Assembly: GCA_905116865.2 (NCBI GenBank)
Contig: CAJHNH020001580.1
Coordinates: 673,949 to 737,948, forward strand
DNA: 64,000 bases
Reading direction: 5' to 3'
DNA from: Candidula unifasciata
Lineage: Eukaryota > Mollusca > Gastropoda > Stylommatophora > Geomitridae
The notes beneath the pieces were generated by a model. That model saw nothing but the letters and a program-made list of their open reading frames with translations, did not search any database and had not been told where the DNA came from. Below, piece after piece: positions 1-12,000 of this stretch; position 1 is the first letter of the stretch, and the number at the start of each line of letters is the position of its first letter. Position numbers and translations under genes: made by a program.

Positions 1-2353
1 GCATAAGTCAGTACTGCAGCATAAGTCAGTCAGTACTGCAGCATAAGTCAGTACTGCAGCATAAGTCAGTACTGCAGCATAAGTCAGTACTGCAGCATAA
101 GTCAGTCAGTACTGCAGCATAAGTCAGTACTGCAGCATAAGTCAGTCAGTACTGCAGCATAAGTCAGTCAGTACTGCAGCATTAAGTCAGTACTGCAGCA
201 TAGTCAGTTACTGCAGCATAAGTCAGTCAGTACTGCAGCATAACTCAGTACTGCAGCATAAGTCAGTACTGCAGCATAACTCAGTACTACAGCATAAGTC
301 AGTACTGCAGCATAAGTCAGTACTGCAGCATAAGTCAGTACTGCAGCATAATTCAGTCAGTACTGCAGCATAAGTCAGTACTGCAGCATAAGTCAGTACT
401 GCAGCATAAGTCAGTACTGCAGCATAAGTCAGTCAGTACTGCAGCATAAGTCAGTACTGCAGCATAAGTCAGTACTGCAGCATAAAGTCAGTAGTACTGC
501 AGCATAAGTCAGTACTGCAGCATAAGTCAGTACTGCAGCATAAGTCAGTACTGCAGCATAAGTCAGTCAGTACTGCAGCATAGTCAGTACTGCAGCATAA
601 GTCAGTACTGCAGCAGTCAGTCGCAGTATAAATCAGTCAGTACTGCAGCATAAGTCAGTACTGCAGCATTAGTCAGTACTGCAGCATTAGTCAGTACTGC
701 AGCATTGCAGTCAGTCAGTACTGCAGCATAAGTCAGTACTGCAGCATAAGTCAGTACTGCAGCATAAGTCAGTACTGCAGGCAATAAGCATAATAGTCAG
801 TACTGCAGCATAAGTCAGTACTGCAGCATAACTCAGTACTGCAGCATAAGTCAGTACTGCAGCATAAGTCAGTCAGTACTGCAGCATAAGTCAGTACTGC
901 AGCATAAGACAGTATTGCAGCATTAGTCAGTACTGCAGTATTAGTCAGTACTGCAGCATTAGTCAGTACTGCAGCATTAGTCAGTACTGCAGCATAAGTC
1001 AGTACTGCAGAAAACATCAGTCAGTACTGCAGCATAAGTCAGTACTGCAGCATAAGTCAGTACTGCAGCAGTTCAGTACTGCAGCATAGTCAGTACTGCA
1101 GCATAAAGTCAGTACTGCAGCATAAGTCAGTACTGCAGTCAGTACTGCAGCAGCATAAGCATAAGTCAGTACTGCAGCATAAGTCAGTACTGCAGCATAA
1201 GTCAGTACTGCAGCATAAGTCAGTACTGCAGCATAAGTCAGTCAGTACTGCAGCATAAGTCAGTACTGCAGCATAAGTCAGTCAGTACTGCAGCATAAGT
1301 CAGTACTGCAGCATAAGTCAGTACTGCAGCATAAGACAGTATTGCAGCATTATTCAGTACTGCAGTTTTAGTCAGTACTGCGGCATTAGTCAGTACTGCA
1401 GCATTAGTCAGTACTGCAGCATAAGTCAGTCAGTATTGCAGCATAAGTCAGTACTGCAGCATAAGCCAGTACTGCAGCATAAGTCAGTACTGCAGCATAA
1501 GTCAGTACTGCAGCATAAGTCAATACTGCAGCAAAAGTCAGTCAGTACTGCAGCATTAGTCAGTACAGCAGCATAAGTCAGTCAGTACTGCAGCATAAGT
1601 CAGTACTGCAGCATTAGTCAGTACTGCAGCGTTGGTCAGTCAGTACTGCAGCAAAAGTCAGTACTGCAGCATAAGTCAGTACTGCAGCATTAGTCAGTAC
1701 TGCAGCATTAGTCAGTACTGCAGCATAAGTCAGTACTGCAGCATAAGTCAGTACTGCAGCATTAGTCAGTACTGCAGCATAAGTCAGTACTGCAGCATTA
1801 GTCAGTACTGCAGCATTAGTCAGTACTGCAGCATAAGTCAGTACTGCAGCATTAGTCAGTACTGCAGCATAAGTCAGTACTGCAGCATAAGTCAGTACTG
1901 CAGCATAAGTCAGTCAGTACTGCAGCATAAGTCAGTACTGCAGCATAAGTCAGTACTGCAGCATTAGTCAGTACTGCAGTCAGTCAGTACTGCAGCATAA
2001 GTCAGTCAGTGCAGCATAAGTCAGTACTGCAGCATAAGTCAGTCAGTACTGCAGCATTAGTCAGTACTGCAGCATTAGTCAGTACTGCAGCATAAGTCAG
2101 TACTGCAGTATAAGTCAGTACTGCAGCATTAGTCAGTACTGCAGCATAAGTCAGTACTGCAGCATTAGTCAGTACTGCAGCATTAGTCAGTACTGCAGCA
2201 TTAGTCAGTACTGCAGCATTAGTCAGTACTGCAGCATAAGTCAGTACTGCAGCATTAGTCAGTACTGCAGCATTAGTCAGTACTGCAGCATTAGTCAGTA
2301 CTGCAGCATAAGTGAGTCAGTACTGCAGCATAAGTCAGTCAGTACTGCAGCAT
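1..2353. repeat. 18-bp minisatellite array (with 22-bp variants)
   Basis: The unit is GCATAAGTCAGTACTGCA with a frequent four-base GTCA duplication giving 22 bp. More than 100 units run from the window edge, so the array continues to the left. Each unit holds CTGCAG and the palindrome CAGTACTG. Open frames on either strand here are repeat artefacts. Confidence 0.98.
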
Positions 2354-2419
2354 TTTAATTAATTAGAAGAAACAGTATGCTTAAAGAATGCATCTATTTC
2401 ACACACTACACAGTTAAAA

Positions 2420-2645
2420 GTCATCACCATGGGGTGCAGTTGTTTGTTTGAAGCCCCACCCTGGCTTCTGCCGGGGGCCCTGAGTATAGCCGGTGCATAA
2501 ATATGGCCTAGCCATTGATATGGCATAACGGCTGAAAGGGGTTTCTGGGACCTCCCCACAGGTGATCCTCATCCACATGGTGGCACTTTGTGTCACTTGG
2601 TGTTTATCGCTTATGTGATGTCCTAGTGGGGTACAACTACCTACC
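2420..2645 (-). repeat. Dispersed SINE-like family C, copy 1
   Basis: About 200 bp shared with copies near 11150, 12921, 16735, 33998, 39655, 41010, 42605 and 56160. Conserved blocks are the CCCCACCAGGACATCAC end, the GAGGTCCCAGAAACC core and the GGTGGGGCTTCAAAATAA end, read here on the minus strand. A short TTAC/TACC-type simple repeat flanks the CCCCACCAGG end in most copies, which suggests a SINE tail. Confidence 0.75.
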
Positions 2646-2689
2646 TATTTCACAGTTCTCTTGATTAGCTGATTTTTTTTTTTTTAACA

Positions 2690-3080
2690 AGTTGTGTTAT
2701 CATATGGCTGTGGATCCTGGACAATAGGTAGGCAGGCCAAACAATTCCTGGAGGCCTCAGAGATGTGGTTTTACAGAAGAATGCTTAGAATACCTTGGAC
2801 AGTCAAAAAAAGCAACCAAGAGGTTTTGAAAGAGGCGGGAGCCCGAAGACAACTTATCAAAGACATCAGAAGGAGACAGTCATCATTTTTTATTATGAGA
2901 AGAGGGAAAATATAAGATGTTGTGACCACTGGAAAGATCTGTGGAAGGAGGGATGGTGTTGCATGGCATGGAGTTGTGTTGGCACACGAACTGATACATG
3001 CTGCAGGAGATCGCAGATTGTGGAGAGGTATGATCGCCCATCCCAGTCGGCAAGGCACCTGATGACGATGATGTATTATC
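2690..3080 (+). mobile_element. LINE 3'-end remnant
   Basis: Conceptual translation gives LSYGCGSWTIGRQAK, FLEASEMWFYRRMLRIPWT and, after a frame change, LIHAAGDRRLWRGMIAH. These are the characteristic C-terminal residues of RTE/jockey-type reverse transcriptases. It ends in a GATGACGATGATG tail and a T run. It is disrupted by a stop and frameshift and is not functional. Confidence 0.8.
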
Positions 3081-3202
3081 TGTTGTTTTTTTTTTTTTTT
3101 TTGAAAATAGGTTCTTTTCTAGTCTAAATCTTCCTCATCCGTTCTGAGATCTACAAAATTATTTAAAGAAAATTAATTTTCACATATCTTACTGTATTGA
3201 AT

Positions 3203-3425
3203 GGATTCGAGTCCTGACAGAGCCCCAACCTTTTTCACAAATGGCTTTGGCTCCCATATCGACCCAGCCTTGAGTGGGTACCAGGTGCAGTCCTTGGAAG
3301 TAAAAGCGGCGGGCGTGATGCTGACCACATCAACCACCATGTGCGGATTGGTCTATAAAATATAGGTCTAACCCCATATACCCAATACGCCTAAGGGCGA
3401 GGAAAATGGTCCTTTTTTACTGTAT
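3203..3425 (+). repeat. SINE family A copy (tRNA-derived), partial head
   Basis: The body CGACCCAGCCTTGAGTGGGT, AGTAAAAGCGGCGGGCGTGA and GATTGGTCTATAAAATATAG recurs at 54481-54720 and, inverted, near 35600 and 37820. Only the last part of the tRNA-like head (ATTCGAGTCCTGAC) is left. Confidence 0.7.
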
Positions 3426-3593
3426 TGAAAACTGTTGTGTAGTCAATGATGAACAAATATAGTTATTAAGTAAGGATATTTTGACAAGTTGCATGTGACA
3501 GGTGTCTCCCAACATGGGTTCTAGAGACTTCTGTTTGAAGGCATGGCAGTAACGAAGGGAGATGGTGGTCCCACACTAGTTTTTTACAACCCA

Positions 3594-4629
3594 GTTGTAA
3601 GTTATAACTTCACATTCAGTGCAAGTATCTATCACACTCCAAATGCCGTAACTTCACATGCAGTGGGAGTGTCTAGCATGTGATTGCATGTAAATAGATT
3701 ATATCTTCACACGCAGTGGGAGTGTTTAACATGTGATTGCACGTAAATAGCTTATGACTTTACATGCAATCTGAGTGTCTGGCATATGATTGCATGTAAA
3801 TAGATTAAAACTTCACATGTCTGCTTCCGGTCAAAATAAACGTCAGGCGCGGTTACTGTTATGCATCGAGGCAAATATTTTGCTTCTGCCGGACGGTGGC
3901 CGTTGCATTTTTTATCCATTTGTAGACTGAAAGGATACAGTTTCGTCGTGGCAGCTACTGAGTTGAGAGTTGAGTGCATGGCGCAGATTTCATTTGGAAT
4001 GTTTTTCGACTGTGACCAACGTGGCGTTGTGAACTGTAGATTCAGAAAATGGCGCGCGGTCTGTCGCCGCAATATTGGTGGTGCCCTTTTGTGATTAATA
4101 TTGATCGCATGCGCAACTGCTGATCTGTTGGCGACTTCTGCTACCGTCGATGATGAACTGCATTTCTAATGTCAAACTGTTTGTGTTAGCACTTCTGATG
4201 GCTATCGTATGCTTTTAATGCGTGTGTATGCTAGTGCATATGCTGAGACATCAGTCTGTCAGTCTTTCTACAAGGGACTGCGACGAACATTCTGTGTGTT
4301 TTTCTTTGGCACAGAAGCGGGGCAACTATGGGGTGACTCGTTTGCTATGAAGCTGAAACTAAGATTACCATGTCTGACAATGTGATTGCATGTAAATGGA
4401 TTATAGCTTCACATGCGGTAGAAGTGTCTAGCATGTGATTGTATCTTAACTGATTATAACTTCACATGTAGTGGAAGTGTTTAGTATGGTATTGCATGTA
4501 AATAGCTTATAACTTCACATGCAATGTTAGTGTCTGTCATGTTACTGCATGTAAAAAGCTTATGGTTCACATGCAATAAACATGTTTAGTATGTGGTTGC
4601 ATGTAAACAGATTATTATAACTTGACACC
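3594..4629. repeat. Degenerate ~57-bp repeats, split by an insertion
   Basis: Diverged units of the form TAACTTCACATGCAGTGGGA plus GTGTCTAGCATGTGATTGCA occupy 3594-3822 and 4377-4629. They are the ragged left margin of the 54-bp array. The 545-bp element at 3824-4368 separates the two parts. Confidence 0.85.
3824..4368. mobile_element. 545-bp inserted element, family E, with 8-bp flanking duplication
   Basis: CATGTCTG flanks the element at 3816-3823 and 4369-4376, and the interior breaks the minisatellite. The sequence is homologous to 30231-30740 in the same orientation: shared blocks include TTCGACTGTGACCAACGTGG-type text, GAACTGCATTTCTA, GTTAGCACTTCTGATG and CAACTATGGGGTGAC. The left end CTTCCGGT matches the first bases of the LINE at 20780. 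No coding capacity was recognised, so the class is unknown. Confidence 0.7.
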
Positions 4630-7600
4630 CAATGGTGGGGTCCAGCGTGTAATTACAAAAACCTGTGTTATAACGTCACATCCCCATGGTAGTGTCTATC
4701 GTGTGGTTACGTGTACATGTGTTATAACATTACATCTCCATGGTAGTGTCTAGCATGTGGTTACATGTACATGTGTTATAACGTCACATCTCCATGGTAG
4801 TGTCTAGCGTGTGGTTACATGCACATGTGTTATAACGTCACATCTCCATTATAGTGTCTATCGTGTGGTTACATGTACATGTGTTATAACGTCACATCTC
4901 CATTATAGTGTCTATCGTGTGGTTACATGTATCTGTGTTATAACGTCACATCTCCATTATAGTGTCTAGCGTGTGGTTACATGTACATGTGTTATAACGT
5001 CACATCTCCATGGTAGTGTCTAGCATGTGGTTACATGTACATGTGTTATAACGTCACATCACCATGGTAGTGTCTAGCATGTGGTTACATGTACATGTGT
5101 TATAACGTCACATCTCCATGGTAGTGTCTAGCGTGTGGTTACATGTACATGTGTTATAACTTCACATCTCCATGGTAGTGTCTAGCGTGTGGTTACATGT
5201 ACATGTGTTATAACTTCACATCTCCATGGTAGTGTCTAGCGTGTGGTTACATGTACATGTGTTATAACTTCACATCTCCATGGTAGTGTCTAGCGTGTGG
5301 TTACATGTACATGTGTTATAACTTCACATCTCCATGGTAGTGTCTAGCATGTGGTTACATGTACATGTGTTATAACTTCACATCTCCATGGTAGTGTCTA
5401 GCGTGTGGTTACATGTACATGTGTTATAACGTCACATCTCCATGGTAGTGTCTAGCGTGTGGTTACATGTACATGTGTTATAACTTCACATCTCCATGGT
5501 AGTGTCTAGCGTGTGGTTACATGTACATGTGTTATAACGTCACATCTCCATTATAGTGTCTAGCGTGTGGTTACATGTACATGTGTTATAACTTCACATC
5601 TCCATTGTAGTGTCTAGCGTGTGGTTACATGTACATGTGTTATAACGTCACATCTCCATGGTAGTGTCTATCGTGTGGTTACATGTATCTGTGTTATAAC
5701 GTCACATCTCCATTATAGTGTCTAGCGTGTGGTTACATGTACATGTGTTATAACGTCACATCTCCATTATAGTGTCTATCGTGTGGTTACATGTATCTGT
5801 GTTATAACTTCACATCTCCATGGTAGTGTCTAGCATGTGGTTACATGCACATGTGTTATAACATTACATCTCCATGGTAGTGTCTAGCATGTGGTTACAT
5901 GTACATGTGTTATAACATCACATCTCCATGGTAGTGTCTAGCATGTGGTTACATGTACATGTGTTATAACTTCACATCTCCATGGTAGTGTCTATCGTGT
6001 GGTTACATGTACATGTGTTATAACATTACATCTCCATTGTAGTGTCTAGCATGTGGTTACATGTACATGTGTTATAACTTCACATCTCCATTATAGTGTC
6101 TAGCATGTGGTTACATGTACATGTGTTATAACTTCACATCTCCATGGTAGTGTCTAGCATGTGGTTACATGTACATGTGTTATAACTTCACATCTCCATT
6201 GTAGTGTCTAGCATGTGGTTACATGTACATGTGTTATAACATTACATCTCCATTGTAGTGTCTGGCGTGTGGTTACATGTACATGTGTTATAACTTCACA
6301 TCTCCATGGTAGTGTCTAGCATGTGGTTACATGTACATGTGTTATAACTTCACATCTCCATGGTAGTGTCTAGCGTGTGGTTACATGCACATGTGTTATA
6401 ACATCACATCTCCATGGTAGTGTCTAGCATGTGGTTACATGTACATGTGTTATAACATTACATCTCCATGGTAGTGTCTAGCATGTGGTTACATGTACAT
6501 GTGTTATAACATCACATCTCCATGGTAGTGTCTAGCATGTGGTTACATGTACATGTGTTATAACGTCACATCTCCATGGTAGTGTCTATCGTGTGGTTAC
6601 ATGTACATGTGTTATAACTTCACATCTCCATGGTAGTGTCTATCGTGTGGTTACATGTACATGTGTTATAACATTACATCTCCATTGTAGTGTCTAGCAT
6701 GTGGTTACATGTACATGTGTTATAACTTCACATCTCCATTGTAGTGTCTATCGTGTGGTTACATGTACATGTGTTATAACATCACATCTCCATGGTAGTG
6801 TCTAGCATGTGGTTACATGTACATGTGTTATAACTTCACATCTCCATGGTAGTGTCTATCGTGTGGTTACATGTACATGTGTTATAACATTACATCTCCA
6901 TTGTAGTGTCTAGCATGTGGTTACATGTACATGTGTTATAACTTCACATCTCCATGGTAGTGTCTAGCATGTGGTTACATGTACATGTGTTATAACATTA
7001 CATCTCCATTATAGTGTCTAGCATGTGGTTACATGTACATGTGTTATAACTTCACATCTCCATGGTAGTGTCTAGCATGTGGTTACATGTACATGTGTTA
7101 TAACTTCACATCTCCATTGTAGTGTCTAGCATGTGGTTACATGTACATGTGTTATAACATTACATCTCCATTGTAGTGTCTGGCGTGTGGTTACATGTAC
7201 ATGTGTTATAACTTCACATCTCCATGGTAGTGTCTAGCATGTGGTTACATGTACATGTGTTATAACTTCACATCTCCATGGTAGTGTCTAGCGTGTGGTT
7301 ACATGCACATGTGTTATAACATCACATCTCCATGGTAGTGTCTAGCATGTGGTTACATGTACATGTGTTATAACATTACATCTCCATGGTAGTGTCTAGC
7401 ATGTGGTTACATGTACATGTGTTTTAACATCACATCTCCATGGTAGTGTCTAGCATGTGGTTACATGTACATGTGTTATAACGTCACATCTCCATGGTAG
7501 TGTCTATCGTGTGGTTACATGTACATGTGTTATAACTTCACATCTCCATGGTAGTGTCTATCGTGTGGTTACATGTACATGTGTTATAACATTACATCTC

Positions 7601-8887
7601 CATTGTAGTGTCTAGCATGTGGTTACATGTACATGTGTTATAACTTCACATCTCCATTATAGTGTCTAGCATGTGGTTACATGTACATGTGTTATAACTT
7701 CACATCTCCATGGTAGTGTCTAGCATGTGGTTACATGTACATGTGTTATAACTTCACATCTCCATGGTAGTGTCTAGCGTGTGGTTACATGCACATGTGT
7801 TATAACATCACATCTCCATGGTAGTGTCTAGCATGTGGTTACATGTACATGTGTTATAACTTCACATCTCCATGGTAGTGTCTAGCGTGTGGTTACATGC
7901 ACATGTGTTATAACATCACATCTCCATGGTAGTGTCTAGCATGTGGTTACATGTACATGTGTTATAACATTACATCTCCATGGTAGTGTCTAGCATGTGG
8001 TTACATGTACATGTGTTATAACATCACATCTCCATGGTAGTGTCTAGCATGTGGTTACATGTACATGTGTTATAACATCACATCTCCATGGTAGTGTCTA
8101 GCATGTGGTTACATGTACATGTGTTATAACTTCACATCTCCATGGTAGTGTCTAGCGTGTGGTTACATGCACATGTGTTATAACATCACATCTCCATGGT
8201 AGTGTCTAGCATGTGGTTACATGTACATGTGTTATAACATTACATCTCCATGGTAGTGTCTAGCATGTGGTTACATGTACATGTGTTATAACATCACATC
8301 TCCATTATAGTGTCTAGCATGTGGTTACATGTACATGTGTTATAACTTCACATCTCCATGGTAGTGTCTAGCGTGTGGTTACATGCACATGTGTTATAAC
8401 ATCACATCTCCATTATAGTGTCTAGCATGTGGTTACATGTACATGTGTTATAACATTACATCTCCATGGTAGTGTCTAGCATGTGGTTACATGTACATGT
8501 GTTATAACATCACATCTCCATTATAGTGTCTAGCATATGGTTACATGTACATGTGTTATAACGTTACATCTCCATGGTAGTGTCTATCGTGTGGTTACAT
8601 GTACATGTGTTATAACATTACATCTCCATTGTAGTGTCTAGCATGTGGTTACATGTACATGTGTTATAACTTCACATCTCCATTATAGTGTCTAGCATGT
8701 GGTTACATGTACATGTGTTATAACTTCACATCTCCATGGTAGTGTCTAGCGTGTGGTTACATGCACATGTGTTATAACATCACATCTCCATGGTAGTGTC
8801 TAGCGTGTAGTTACATGTACATGTGTTATAACTTCACATCACCATGGTAGAGTCTAGTGTGTGGTTACATGTGCATGCGTTAACAAC
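4630..8887. repeat. 54-bp minisatellite array (~78 units)
   Basis: The unit reads roughly GTGTTATAACNTCACATCTC, CATGGTAGTGTCTAGCATGT, GGTTACATGTACAT. Each unit carries the palindromes ACATGTACATGT and GTTATAAC. Variation is concentrated at a few sites (G/T/A after AAC, GG/TG/TA after CAT, GC/TC before the GTGT or ATGT). Units decay over the last 40 bases before GBE1 exon 1. Confidence 0.98.
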
Positions 8888-8910
8888 TTGTGTACATATG
8901 GTGTCAACAG

Positions 8911-9041
8911 GTCATGGCTTCAGTGGTCACTACGACGAGTACTTCAGCTTGAACACAGACACAGAGTCTCTGACCTATCTCATGCTGGCCAACCATATGT
9001 TGCATTCTCTGTATGCTGACTTCATTATTACAGTGGCAGAG
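8911..9041 (+). CDS. GBE1: GBE1 exon 1 of window
   Basis: The acceptor is the AG at 8909-8910 and the donor is GTCAGG at 9042. The first two bases complete a Gly codon split with the unseen upstream exon. The exon encodes [15 protein letters not shown] through ADFIITVAE. The final Glu matches the acid/base catalyst of the family (Glu412 in human numbering, from memory). The 54-bp array ends only about 25 bp before the exon, so its polypyrimidine region is degenerate array sequence. Confidence 0.93.
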
Positions 9042-12000
9042 GTCAGGCAGGATGTGACTGTCTTTCAAAAGTTAGCAGTTGAATCTGTTTTCTATGCCTC
9101 TAACTCTCTATCGTGTAAACCATCTTCACAATGCGTTACATCTTTTCCCCCGGTCATATTTCACAGTTGTTCAATTCCACGGTTATTCAATACAGTACTT
9201 TTACCATCCTTGTGTTACCAGTTCTAATTATGGATATGGACATTAACAGCAAAAGTAAAAAGACAAATCGAAACAGTAGAATTGAAATGTCTACGACTGA
9301 ATGTAACTAGAAGAGACGGGATCGAAAATAACGATATCAGGAAAGAAGCTGGGACAGAAACAGTGCTGAACAATGTCAAGAGAAGACAGATAAAATAGTT
9401 CAGTCATGTATAAAGACTACCACAAGATAGTGCACCACAGAGAGGCCTCTCACTTAGACATTACAGAAGCAGAGCTAGACGTCGACAGACATTACGGAAG
9501 CAGAGCTAGACATCGACAAACATTACGGAAGCAGAGCTAGACATCGACAAACATTACGGAAGCAGAGCTAGACATCGACAAACATTACGGAAGCAGAGCT
9601 AGACATCGACAAACATTACGGAAGCAGAGCTAGACGTCGACAGACAATACAGAAGCAGAGCTAGACGTCAACAGACATTACGGAAGCAGAGCTAGACGTG
9701 GACAGACATTACGGAAGCAGAGCTAGACGTCAACAGACATTACGGAAGCAGAGCTAGACGTCAACAGACAATACAGAAGCAGAGCTAGACGTCGACAGAC
9801 ATTACAAAAGCAGAGGTAGACGTCAACAGACATTAAGGAAGCAGAGCTAGACGTCAACAGACAATACAGAAGCAGAGCTAGACGTCGACAGACATTACAA
9901 AAGCAGAGGTAGAAGTCAACAGACATTACGGAAGCAGAGCTAGACGTCAACAGACATTAAGGAAGCAGAGATAGACGTCAACAGACATTACAAAAGCAGA
10001 GCTAGACGTCGACAGACAATACAGAAGCAGAGCTAGACGTCGACAGACAGTACAGAAGCAGAGCTTGACATCGACAGGCAATACAGAAGCAGAGCTAGAT
10101 GTCGACAGACAGTACAGAAGCAGAGCTTGACGTCGACAGACATTACAAAAGCAGAGGTAGACGTCAACAGACATTAAGGAAGCAGAGCTAGACGTCGACA
10201 GACATTACAAAAGCAGAGATAGACGTCAACAGACATTACAAAAGCAGAGCTAGACGTCGACAGACAATACAGAAGCAGAGCTAGACGTCAACAGGCAGTA
10301 CAGAAGCAGAGCTTGACGTCGACAGACATTACGGAAGCAGAGCTAGACGTCAACAGACAATACGGAAGCAGAGCTAGACGTCAACAGACAATACGGAAGC
10401 AGAGCTAGACGTCAACAGACAATACGGAAGCAGAGCTAGACGTTGACAGACATGACAAAAGCAGAGCTTGATGTCGACAGTTATTACGGAAGCAGAGCTA
10501 GACATCGACAGACATTACGGAAGCAAAGCTAAACGTCGACCACAAAAGAGATGAATAGTTGGAATATCCGAAGCCGTAACTACCAGCATCTACGTAGCAC
10601 ATACCAGGGCTCGATTCTGATGCCTCTTTAAAACATGATGCTGAAAGGCAGATGAGGACTAGAGAAGGAGCAGAAGTAGAAGAGGGTGAAGGAGGAGGAG
10701 CAAATATTTCTACAGGTCACAGTTCCATGATGGTGTTTCTTTGTCCACAGCTCATGATTATGTGTCAGATGATGACATACAAATTTGTTTCTCCTCGAGT
10801 ACTTCTTTTGACTACTATATTTATTTTCTACAACTAAATACTTGGGATCTCAACGTGTATTACTGTGCAAACATTGTCTTTTCTTGATGACCTTTTTAGA
10901 TAAATTAGACATAATCAATATTTTTTGGCCCAGTTTATGAGAAGTGATGGGCTTCGGAATTCAAAGTTAATGGGAAGTAAGCAAGAATATATAGGGATGA
11001 ATACTTGGATTGTTGGGCTTTATGGATGAATTGAGACAAGAGCACACTGACCCGATCTGTGATTCTGGAGATCATATGCAAATGGCGGTATAATGACAGG
11101 GTATATCATTTTTATGACAACATCGTTTAAAAAAAAAACTTTATAGTAAGTAAGTACGTTTTACCCCACCAGGACATCACACAAAACGATAAACACCCCA
11201 TGAAACAAAGTGTCACCATTCGGATAAGGAATCATCCGTGAAGAGGTCCCGGAAACGCCGTTCAACCGTTAGTTTATATTAGGGCCCCCGGCAACAGCCA
11301 GGGTGGGGCTTTAAAATAACGAAAACATTCGTCCCACATGTAGATGACGAAGTTTGAAAAAATTTATCAAAAATTGTTCGATGATCCTCTTTTTTTCCAC
11401 AACAGTGTTGGTGGTGATTTTTAAATAGAAAGAATACATTAACAATAAAACTAAGTGTTGGTGGTGAATGTTTAAATAAAAAGAATATATTAACAATAAA
11501 ACAAATGGAGTGTTGGTGGTGAATGTTTAAATAGAAAGAATATATTAACAATAAAACAAATGCAGTGTTGGTGGTGAATGTTTAAATAGAAAGAATATAT
11601 ATACAATAAAACAGAGTGTTGGTGGTGAATGTTTAAATAAAAAGAATACATTAACAATAAAACAAATGGAGTGTTGGTGGTGAATGTTTAAATAGAAAGA
11701 ATATATTAACAATAAAAGAGTGTTGGTGGTGAATGTTTAAATAAAAAGAATATATTAACAATAAAACAGAGTGTTGGTGGTGAATGTTTAAATAGAAAGA
11801 ATATATTAACAATAAAACAAATGGAGTGTTGGTGGTGAATGTTTAAATAGAAAGAATATTTTAACAATAAAACAGAGTGTTGTTGGTGAATGTTTAAATA
11901 AAAAGAATATATTAACAATAAAACAAATGGAGTGTTGGTGGTGAATGTTTAAACAGAAAGAATATATTAACAATAAAACAAACGGAGTGTTGTTGGTGAA

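Noticed and set aside
1..2353. Tandem array as CRISPR-like or as a protein-coding repeat (SQYCSI frame)
   Set aside because: Units are contiguous with no unique spacers, the sequence is eukaryotic, and the open frame follows only from the 18-bp period.
8890..8910. Reading the frame upstream of exon 1 as coding
   Set aside because: The frame is open into the minisatellite, but similarity to branching enzymes begins exactly after the AG at 8909-8910.
9947..10174. Cys-rich minus-strand frames in the 31-bp array (e.g. LCFCNVCRR)
   Set aside because: Repeat-driven frames with no flanking coding context.
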